Shown: piece by piece, positions 1 to 6,493 of the stretch
How positions within the stretch are numbered: the stretch's first letter is position 1
Layout: every line of letters starts with the position of its first letter
DNA from: Endozoicomonas sp. G2_2
GTDB taxonomy: Bacteria > Pseudomonadota > Gammaproteobacteria > Nevskiales > Salinisphaeraceae
NCBI RefSeq assembly: GCF_017744135.1
Contig: NZ_JAGHQU010000005.1
Coordinates: 1-64,000 of the forward strand
Length of the DNA: 64,000 nt
Reading direction: 5' to 3'
The notes under the pieces: generated by a model
Database searches by the model: none
Told to the model about the DNA's origin: nothing
The model's input: the letters and a program-made list of their open reading frames with translations, nothing else
Program-made: the position numbers and the translations under genes

Positions 1-23
1 AAGAACGACCGAAGAAAGAACTC

Positions 24-76
24 AGCGGGCTGACGCCCGCTGACTACGCTGCGCGGATGGCCGCAGAAGCGGCCAT
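24..76 (-). terminator. Two hairpins after the PIN-like membrane protein gene
   Basis: Directly after the stop codon of the leftward gene lies a perfect 8-bp stem with a 4-nt loop (57-76), then a 7-bp GC-rich stem with loop tgac (24-41). On the minus strand the second stem is followed by a T-rich but interrupted run. A transcription terminator is likely but not textbook. Confidence 0.35.
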
Positions 77-2143
77 TTAAACCCTGGGGCTCTGGATCGA
101 AACGCTACTGAAACCGGGGTATGGTCGTTTATACCCTCTTAACTGCCTAGACTGGATAATGTCGTCAAATTTGCTCCGCCTATTATCTAGCCACTTATCC
201 ACGAATTGCTGTATCCAGGAAAGAAAATGGCTAATTGTTAGCCCACCAACCAAGAGTACCCAAAGTAACACCGATCCCCATAGTGGCAGACCGTTAACGT
301 TTCCTAGGGCTGTAGCTCCTAAACCAAATCCTAGTGCTATGAGATAAACCACCAGAATTCCAAGGGCCCGTCGACACTTATAAGCACTATTAACTTCCGA
401 AAGAGCTACCTCAAATTGGCTTCGAACGAACTCCATTTTTGATTCGTCACTTTTGTGTGCACGACTCTCCGAGCTTTCAGCTAAGACCCTGGCACGCTCT
501 GCGCGGTCTTTCTCCCTTTGAATTTCCTCGTTCTTTCGGTCAATTTTGGCGGACGTTTCCTCCTGGAGTTGATGGACGAGGGCTTCTTCAATCGATTCAA
601 GAATTTCCGCATAGTTATCATCATTTATAATTTCTGCATCATTCAAGGTCTGATCGGTCAAAACATATTGGCACCTTTGATCTCGAAGCAAAGCTTCATA
701 GCGCTCCAAACTCTCAGGGTCATTCTTAGCAACGAAGGCGTGCATCCGTGAGATCACGTCCTGGCGAGGCGCGAGCGCGCGACTACTATTTGCTAACAAC
801 TTACTCTGCGGCAGCGATCTAGCGCTTTGACCCCCGGTGACGACCCATAAAAGACCGGCCAAATGGCGATCCGTTATACACGCAGGGAAGACATATGGAG
901 GCACTAGTTTTTCGCGTTTCAAAGCGTTGTCGCCTTGCGCCGCCAAACGCGGATTTCTCGTTATAAACAGGAATTTGCATCCATAAAAGTCGCGGGGCTC
1001 GTTATCGCGCCGTAGACGTAAGATGTGCGCCAATGAAGCAGCGTCTCGCTCCCTAGTCACAACGTTAGATATAAACGATAGATTTTCAAAGAGCTTTTCT
1101 TCTTTTTCTCTTGTAAAATATTTTATAGACGTCGGGTCTATATTCCCCGCCCATTTATGAACAGTAACGTCGAATTTTTCGAGCAAATAAGAGGTGCTTT
1201 TTTGAGCCAACCGAGCCTTCATTTTTAAATCCGGCTCAGCTCGCATCCTCGTCGCAAGATCACCGTATGCGCCATTAGTGTAAGACGCCGAGATTACCGC
1301 ATCGATAATTGAACCCACTTCCTCTACACAATGAGTGAACGTTTTCACCGCTGCGCCGGCAGATTTTAGGTTATTGATCAGCCTATGTGCGTAATCGACT
1401 TGTTTTTCGTTGCTCAGCCCAAGAATATCGAGAAGTATTGGGCCGTCGAGAAATACCGACATGCCTTCCACATACTTTTCATTGGTGGTTGGCTTTTTTA
1501 TTTCGTCGATGACTTCAGCTAACAAAGCACCCTCCGCAACTTTTACTAGAGCGTGCATGTCTTCTGTTTTTTTGTTAGCGACATGAAGTATAAATTGCGC
1601 GCAGACTGTATCAATATGTAGCTCTGTTGAGTTACCAACTGAGGGTAACGACCGCCCCGGCTGATACTCTAGATCTGGCCGCATAAGCAGATCCACGAAT
1701 TCCATTTTTCTTAGTCTTTTTAATAGTGCGTCGCCTAGCTCATGTGCCGTTGAATGGCTTTTTAGCCTCGCTAGTTTTGGGCGGGCGAAATCTACGAAAG
1801 CGCAAGTGATATCAGAAATTTTCTTTTCGATATCCTCCAGCGGCGCTTCTTCAACCTCGTTATAGTAATAGGTGACCCTTCGGTTAGAACGCTCGTTCGC
1901 GGAGATGAGGCCCGCTTCCTCAAGATATTTAGCCATCTGGTTGACGGCATACGGATGGATATCTATCCCGTAAAGATTTTCCATCTCTTTCGAAACAGAG
2001 TCCGCGTTAAAAACAGCTCCGGATTGGAATTTAGCTATGGCTGGCGCAAAAAGCGCGGTGTATGCAGAAGTTAGGCTGCTCGTTTCTACAAACTGTTCAG
2101 CAGCATATGCGAAAAGCAAAGCGGCCCTTGATACTTGCGCCAT
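77..2143 (-). CDS. Membrane-anchored PIN-like protein, putative toxin/defence effector
   Basis: This is a 688-residue protein I do not recognise as a named family. Residues 1-100 look like a winged-helix segment. A PIN-nuclease-like pattern follows: hydrophobic strand FLDGPILLDILG with Asp233, THCVEEV with Glu274/275, RDAASLAHIL with Asp368, then strand KFLFITRN, where the last PIN acid position is Asn397. Residues about 515-590 are a charged coiled coil. Two hydrophobic helices (about 593-612 and 622-640) suggest inner-membrane anchoring near the C terminus. Base composition is visibly AT-richer than all neighbours, which points to recent acquisition. It lies 46 bp downstream of a HigA-like antitoxin gene in the same direction, so the two may form an operon. 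A nuclease role in toxin-antitoxin or phage defence is inference. The PIN reading rests on motif spacing only. Confidence 0.6.
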   Translation of the reverse strand: MAQVSRAALLFAYAAEQFVETSSLTSAYTALFAPAIAKFQSGAVFNADSVSKEMENLYGIDIHPYAVNQMAKYLEEAGLISANERSNRRVTYYYNEVEEAPLEDIEKKISDITCAFVDFARPKLARLKSHSTAHELGDALLKRLRKMEFVDLLMRPDLEYQPGRSLPSVGNSTELHIDTVCAQFILHVANKKTEDMHALVKVAEGALLAEVIDEIKKPTTNEKYVEGMSVFLDGPILLDILGLSNEKQVDYAHRLINNLKSAGAAVKTFTHCVEEVGSIIDAVISASYTNGAYGDLATRMRAEPDLKMKARLAQKSTSYLLEKFDVTVHKWAGNIDPTSIKYFTREKEEKLFENLSFISNVVTRERDAASLAHILRLRRDNEPRDFYGCKFLFITRNPRLAAQGDNALKREKLVPPYVFPACITDRHLAGLLWVVTGGQSARSLPQSKLLANSSRALAPRQDVISRMHAFVAKNDPESLERYEALLRDQRCQYVLTDQTLNDAEIINDDNYAEILESIEEALVHQLQEETSAKIDRKNEEIQREKDRAERARVLAESSESRAHKSDESKMEFVRSQFEVALSEVNSAYKCRRALGILVVYLIALGFGLGATALGNVNGLPLWGSVLLWVLLVGGLTISHFLSWIQQFVDKWLDNRRSKFDDIIQSRQLRGYKRPYPGFSSVSIQSPRV

Positions 2144-2189
2144 CTACGCTCCTTCCCGTTAATTGAAAGTAGGGCTAAGGTCAGGTCTT

Positions 2190-2435
2190 TCATTGTGCAT
2201 TCTCAGTGTCGTAATCCGCCTGCAACCCCAACCAGAACTGAACCGACGTGCCAAAGAACTGGCTCAGCCGGCAAGCGATATCGGCATCTACCCGGCGCCG
2301 TGCTTCCATAAGCGAAGCTAAATCGTCATGCAGAAGACCAGTCGCATCCGCGACGTTGCGAAGGGTCAAACCCATCGGCGCGATAAACTCTTCGCGCAGC
2401 ACGTCGCCCGGATGAACATTCGCAAGCTCGGCCAT
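2190..2435 (-). CDS. HigA-family antitoxin (XRE helix-turn-helix), no HigB partner
   Basis: An 81-residue protein with the HigA/VapI layout: HPGDVLREEF near the N terminus, a helix-turn-helix in residues about 22-60, and the hallmark FFGTSVQFWLGLQADYD at the C terminus. In known HigBA loci this protein binds the HigB RNase and represses the operon. In higBA the toxin gene normally comes first, but here only 132 bp separate this start from the lpdA stop, and no HigB-like frame exists there. The only co-directional partner is the PIN-like membrane protein downstream. The start has a good purine-rich ribosome site (gagggg). The family call is confident; the role as antitoxin for the downstream gene is inferred. 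Confidence 0.85.
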   Translation of the reverse strand: MAELANVHPGDVLREEFIAPMGLTLRNVADATGLLHDDLASLMEARRRVDADIACRLSQFFGTSVQFWLGLQADYDTENAQ

Positions 2436-2465
2436 GTCGCCCCCTCGCAGCAGTATTAACAGCCG

Positions 2466-2503
2466 CTATCTAGAACAATAGAGAAGCGAATAGACCGAGT
2501 AAA
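2466..2503 (-). promoter_or_regulatory. Candidate promoter/operator of the HigA-like operon
   Basis: On the minus strand TTTACT (2498-2503) and TATTGT (2475-2480) are separated by 17 bp in an AT-rich stretch. An imperfect dyad CTAT-N8-ATAG (2466-2481) overlaps the -10 element, where a HigA-type autorepressor could bind. Both hexamers match only 4 of 6 consensus bases. Confidence 0.4.
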
Positions 2504-2513
2504 TGCAAAATGC

Positions 2514-2544
2514 ATAAAAAAAGGCCGGCGAATTGCCGGCCTTT
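2514..2544 (-). terminator. Intrinsic terminator of the pyruvate dehydrogenase operon
   Basis: On the minus strand a 10-bp stem (AAAGGCCGGC with its complement, loop aattc) is followed by a run of seven T. It lies just after the lpdA stop and separates the operon from the HigA-like gene. Confidence 0.85.
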
Positions 2545-2567
2545 AGTCGTAGAAGTGAGCGCTTGAG

Positions 2568-4436
2568 CTACTTCTTCTTCGGAATATACAAATCCGTCAA
2601 AGTTCCGGCCGCGGCCTCGGCGGCCATCCCTACCGTTTCCGACAGGGTCGGATGCGGATGGATGGTGAGGCCGATGTCGTGGGCGTCGCAGCCCATTTCG
2701 ATGGCGAGGCCCAGTTCGGCGATCAGTTCGCCGGCACCGGGGCCGACGGCGCCGGCGCCGATGGTACGGCCGGTGTCCTTGTCGAACAGGATCTTGGTGT
2801 TGCCTTCCGAGGTACCCATGCCGAGGGCGCGGCCGCTGGCGGCCCAGGGGAAGGCGCCCTTCTCGTATTCGATACCGTCTTTCTTGGCCTGGGTTTCGGT
2901 GACGCCCGTCCAGGCGACTTCCGGGTCGGTATAGACCACGGAGGGAATGACCTTGGCATCGAAAGCGGCTTTTTCGCCAGCACAGCATTCGGCTGCGACC
3001 TTGCCCTGGTGGGTGGCACGGTGGGCGAGCTGCGGTTCGCCGGAGACGTCGCCGATGGCGAAGATGTTATCCACACTCGTGCGGCACTGCTTGTCGATGG
3101 TGATGAAGCCGCGCTCGTCCACTTTCACGCCGACGTTCTCGGCACCGATCTTCTTGCCGTTGGGCTTGCGGCCGATGGCTGCGAGCACGCGGTCGTAGTC
3201 CTTGCTCTCGGGGGCGTCCTTGCCCTCGAAGCTGGCTTTCAGTGACTTCTTGCCGGCCTTTATGCCGGTGACCTGGGTGCCGGTCCAGATATTGCCGCAG
3301 CGGCTGCTCATGCGTTTCTGCAGCGGCTTGACCAGATCGCGGTCGGCGCCGGGGATGAGCGTGTCGGTCATCTCGACGATGTCGACATCGGTGCCGTGGG
3401 CGGCATAGACGTTGGCCAGTTCCAGGCCGATGATGCCGCCGCCGATCACCAGCAGTGATTTCGGGATTTCGTCCGGCGACAGGGCGGCTTCGGAATCCCA
3501 GATGCGGTCGTCTTCGGGCCAGTCGGGCAGGATGACCGGCTCGGAGCCGACGGCGATGATGCAGTTGTTGAAGCTGATCTCGCTGGTTTCGCCATCGCCA
3601 TGACTATCACCTTCAATGGACAGCGTGTGTTCGTCCTTGAAGGTGCCCGTACCGGTAACGACGTTGACCTTGCGCTTGGAGGCCATGGATTTGAGGCCGC
3701 CGGTGAGCTTGTCGATGACCGACTGCTTGAACTCCATGAGCTTGGGCAGTTCGATCTTGGGTTTGCCGAAGGACACGCCGTGGTTGGCCATGTCGGCGGC
3801 GTCCTCGATGACCTTGGCGGAATGCAGCAGGGCCTTGGAGGGAATGCAACCGATGTTCAGGCAGACACCGCCGAGCACGCTGTGGCGTTCGACCAGGGTG
3901 ACGTTCAGGCCCATGTCTGCGGCACGAAAAGCTGCGGTATAGCCGCCGGGGCCGGAGCCGAGCACCAGTACGTCGCAGTCGTAGCCGTGGTCTTTCTTCG
4001 GCGCCGACTTCGGCTGGCTTTCCTTCTGGCTCTTTTCGCCACTCTTGGCGTCTTTTCCGCTGCTTTTCGACGACGATTGCTTCTTTTCGCGCTCTTTAGC
4101 GGCGTCGTCCTGCTTCTGTTTGGCAGCCTTTTCTTCCTTTTCGGATTCGTCGGCCTTGGCGTCGGCATTGTCGTCGTCGCCGTCTTCGTCACCGCCGGCG
4201 TCGGCAGCTTCCAGCAGGGCGATCACGTCGCCCTCGGAGACCTTGTCGCCTTCCTTGACCTTCATTTCGGTGATCTTGCCGGCCGCGGACGAAGGCACTT
4301 CCAGCGTGGCCTTGTCCGATTCCAGCGTGATTAGCGGCTGTTCTTCCTCGACCTCGTCGCCCTTGGCGACCAGTACTTCGATGACCTCGACTTCGTCGAA
4401 ATCGCCAATGTCCGGAACCTTGATTTCCTGCGCCAT
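2568..4436 (-). CDS. lpdA: Dihydrolipoyl dehydrogenase (E3) with N-terminal lipoyl domain
   Basis: E3 of the pyruvate dehydrogenase complex reoxidises dihydrolipoamide with FAD and NAD+. Residues 1-80 are a lipoyl domain with Lys42 in ESDKATLEVP as the predicted attachment site. A highly charged Glu/Asp/Lys linker runs to about residue 148. Then come the FAD-binding GSGPGGYTAA, the redox pair GGVCLNIGCIPSK, the NAD-binding VIGGGIIGLE, and the catalytic HPHPTLSE near residue 593. E3 proteins carrying a lipoyl domain are known from some proteobacteria; Escherichia coli Lpd lacks it. The gene is last in aceE-aceF-lpdA, 185 bp after aceF. Its lipoyl domain is nearly identical to the two in AceF at both protein and DNA level. 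Confidence 0.95.
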   Translation of the reverse strand: MAQEIKVPDIGDFDEVEVIEVLVAKGDEVEEEQPLITLESDKATLEVPSSAAGKITEMKVKEGDKVSEGDVIALLEAADAGGDEDGDDDNADAKADESEKEEKAAKQKQDDAAKEREKKQSSSKSSGKDAKSGEKSQKESQPKSAPKKDHGYDCDVLVLGSGPGGYTAAFRAADMGLNVTLVERHSVLGGVCLNIGCIPSKALLHSAKVIEDAADMANHGVSFGKPKIELPKLMEFKQSVIDKLTGGLKSMASKRKVNVVTGTGTFKDEHTLSIEGDSHGDGETSEISFNNCIIAVGSEPVILPDWPEDDRIWDSEAALSPDEIPKSLLVIGGGIIGLELANVYAAHGTDVDIVEMTDTLIPGADRDLVKPLQKRMSSRCGNIWTGTQVTGIKAGKKSLKASFEGKDAPESKDYDRVLAAIGRKPNGKKIGAENVGVKVDERGFITIDKQCRTSVDNIFAIGDVSGEPQLAHRATHQGKVAAECCAGEKAAFDAKVIPSVVYTDPEVAWTGVTETQAKKDGIEYEKGAFPWAASGRALGMGTSEGNTKILFDKDTGRTIGAGAVGPGAGELIAELGLAIEMGCDAHDIGLTIHPHPTLSETVGMAAEAAAGTLTDLYIPKKK

Positions 4437-4452
4437 GGTTTAACTACCTTGA

Positions 4453-4468
4453 CCGGCCCTAAGGCCGG
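4453..4468 (-). other. Hairpin in the 185-bp aceF-lpdA gap
   Basis: CCGGCC and GGCCGG flank a 4-nt loop, giving a perfect 6-bp stem shortly upstream of lpdA. There is no T-run, so it is more likely an mRNA-processing or stability element than a terminator. The rest of the gap shows no gene. Confidence 0.4.
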
Positions 4469-4621
4469 ATTGTGCGTTCAAGAAGCGAGCGATCGAAGCG
4501 ACAAAACCTCGATCGCCCGGCGCGAGTCATGAGGCTGCAAGACAAGGCGCCGCGAGCGCCGTGTAGCAACGCTACACAAGCGATCGGCAACGCCGTATTG
4601 CAGTCGCATGGCCGCGGCCGC

Positions 4622-6403
4622 CTAGAGAAGCAACGTACGAAGATCGGAGAGTTTTTCGCTTAGGAAGCCGGTGATTCGTGCCGCCTTGGCGCCGTCGATC
4701 ACGCGGTGATCGTAGGACAGCGACAGCGGCAGGATCAGGCGCGGCTCGAACTCGCTGCCGTTCCAGACCGGCTGCCAACTGTGCTTGGACACGCCGAGGA
4801 TGCCCACTTCCGGGCTGTTCACGATCGGCGTGAACGCGGTACCGCCGACGCCGCCCAGGCTGGAGATGGAGAAGCAGGCGCCCTTCATCTCGTCGCCCTT
4901 GAGCTTGCCTTCGCGGGCGCGCCCGCTGAGATCGTCCAGCTCGCGGGCGATCTGGTAGATGCCTTTCTGGTCCACATTCTTGAGCACCGGCATGAGCAGG
5001 CCGTTGGGCGTATCCACCGCCACGGCGATATGCACGTAATGCTTGTGTACCAGATGCTCGCAGTCCGCGGTGAGCGAGCTGTTGAGGTCCGGGAATTCGC
5101 GCAGCGCTGCAGCCGCGGCCTTGAGCATGAAGGCCAGCGGGGTGAGCTTCACGCCGTCGGCCTTGGCTTTTTCCTTATTGGCCTGGCGGAAGGCTTCCAT
5201 CTCGGTGATATCGGCGGTATCGAACTGGGTGACATGCGGAATGAGCAGCCAGTTGCGGTGCACAGCCTTGGCCGAGAGCTTGCGGATCCGCGGCAGTTCG
5301 TTGGTCTCGACCTCGCCGAACTGGCTGTAGTCGATATCCGGCTGGGCCGGTACGCCGCCGCCCCCGGCCGGCGCCGCGCTGCCGGCACCGGCACTGGCGC
5401 GGCCCTGAACCTGTTCCAGCGTCTTCCGGACGTATGCCTGGACGTCTTCCTCGAGAATGCGCCCCTTGCGGCCGCTGCCTTCGATCCGCCCGAGATCGGC
5501 ACCGATCTGGCGCGCGTACTTGCGCACGCTCGGCGAGGCGTGGGCCTTGTTGAAACGGTCCTCGTCGACGCTCTTGAGCTTGCTCGAGTCGCCGCTGTCG
5601 CCGGCCTTGGCCGCGGGCTGTGTGGGCGCGTCGTCCTGCGGCTCGTCCTTGCCGCTCTTGCCGCGCTTCGGCGGCTTCGGTTCACCATCCTTCTTGGGCT
5701 TCGAATCGGCCTTGGACTCGGACTTCTTGTTGCCCCCGGACGCCTTCTTGCCGCCGCCGGCGGTTTCCAGCATCGCGATCACGTCGCCCTCGGACACCTT
5801 GTCGCCTTCGGAGACCTTGAGTTCGGTGATCTTGCCGGCGCCTGACGAGGGCACTTCCAGTGTGGCCTTGTCCGATTCCAGGGTGATCAGCGGCTGTTCT
5901 TCCTCGACGTCGTCGCCTTCGGACACCAGAACTTCGATGACCTCGACCTCGTCGAAGTCGCCGATGTCCGGCACCTTGACCTCGACACTCTCGCCGCCGC
6001 CCGAGGCGTCGTCGTCAGCTTCATCGTCGTCGCTGTCGTCGTCATCCTCGGATTCCGAGGCGTCGGCTTCTTCTTCGCCGTCGTCCGCGCCGCTCGAGTC
6101 GTCTTCGGCTTCCTCGTCCGTATCGGCGTCGTCGGCTTCGTCCTCCGAGTCGTCGCCGGATGCGTCTGCAGCCTCGAGCATGGCGATCACGTCGCCCTCG
6201 GAGACCTTGTCGCCTTCGGCGACCTTGAGCTCGGTGATCTTGCCGGCCGCGGACGAGGGCACCTCGAGCGTGGCCTTGTCGGATTCGAGGGTGATGAGCG
6301 GCTGCTCTTCCTCGACCTCGTCACCCTCGGACACCAGCACCTCGATGACCTCGACCTCGTCGAAGTCGCCGATATCCGGGACCTTGATTTCCTGCGCCGC
6401 CAT
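4622..6403 (-). CDS. aceF: Pyruvate dehydrogenase E2, dihydrolipoamide acetyltransferase
   Basis: A 593-residue E2 core protein that transfers the acetyl group from lipoamide to CoA. In order: lipoyl domain 1 (about 2-78, Lys43), a very acidic Asp/Glu/Ser linker (about 79-142), lipoyl domain 2 (about 143-220), a basic/proline linker, a peripheral-subunit-binding domain (ASPSVRKYARQIG, GSGRKGRI, about 287-325), and the catalytic domain ending in SYDHRVIDG with His566 and Asp570. E. coli AceF has three lipoyl domains; here two are in E2 and one is in E3. The extreme acidity of the first linker fits a salt-adapted cytoplasm. It sits between aceE and lpdA on the same strand. Confidence 0.95.
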   Translation of the reverse strand: MAAQEIKVPDIGDFDEVEVIEVLVSEGDEVEEEQPLITLESDKATLEVPSSAAGKITELKVAEGDKVSEGDVIAMLEAADASGDDSEDEADDADTDEEAEDDSSGADDGEEEADASESEDDDDSDDDEADDDASGGGESVEVKVPDIGDFDEVEVIEVLVSEGDDVEEEQPLITLESDKATLEVPSSGAGKITELKVSEGDKVSEGDVIAMLETAGGGKKASGGNKKSESKADSKPKKDGEPKPPKRGKSGKDEPQDDAPTQPAAKAGDSGDSSKLKSVDEDRFNKAHASPSVRKYARQIGADLGRIEGSGRKGRILEEDVQAYVRKTLEQVQGRASAGAGSAAPAGGGGVPAQPDIDYSQFGEVETNELPRIRKLSAKAVHRNWLLIPHVTQFDTADITEMEAFRQANKEKAKADGVKLTPLAFMLKAAAAALREFPDLNSSLTADCEHLVHKHYVHIAVAVDTPNGLLMPVLKNVDQKGIYQIARELDDLSGRAREGKLKGDEMKGACFSISSLGGVGGTAFTPIVNSPEVGILGVSKHSWQPVWNGSEFEPRLILPLSLSYDHRVIDGAKAARITGFLSEKLSDLRTLLL

Positions 6404-6425
6404 AAAGCGTTTCCTTGATCCGGTG

Positions 6426-6453
6426 GCGCGGCCCGCGGACGGGCCGCGCTTTT
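6426..6453. other. Ten-bp stem in the aceE-aceF intergenic space
   Basis: GCGCGGCCCG and its complement flank loop cgga (6426-6449). In the operon direction no T-run follows, while on the plus strand four T follow. Inside an operon this is more likely a pausing or RNA-stabilising element than a terminator. Confidence 0.35.
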
Positions 6454-6493
6454 AAAGCATTGTTTCGACTGGGTGATCCGCGTTTTCAGACCA

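Noticed and set aside
2470-2988. 172-residue minus-strand open frame over the end of lpdA and its terminator
   Set aside because: An out-of-frame shadow of lpdA that reads through the terminator hairpin; it could otherwise be mistaken for a HigB-like partner but has no resemblance to one.
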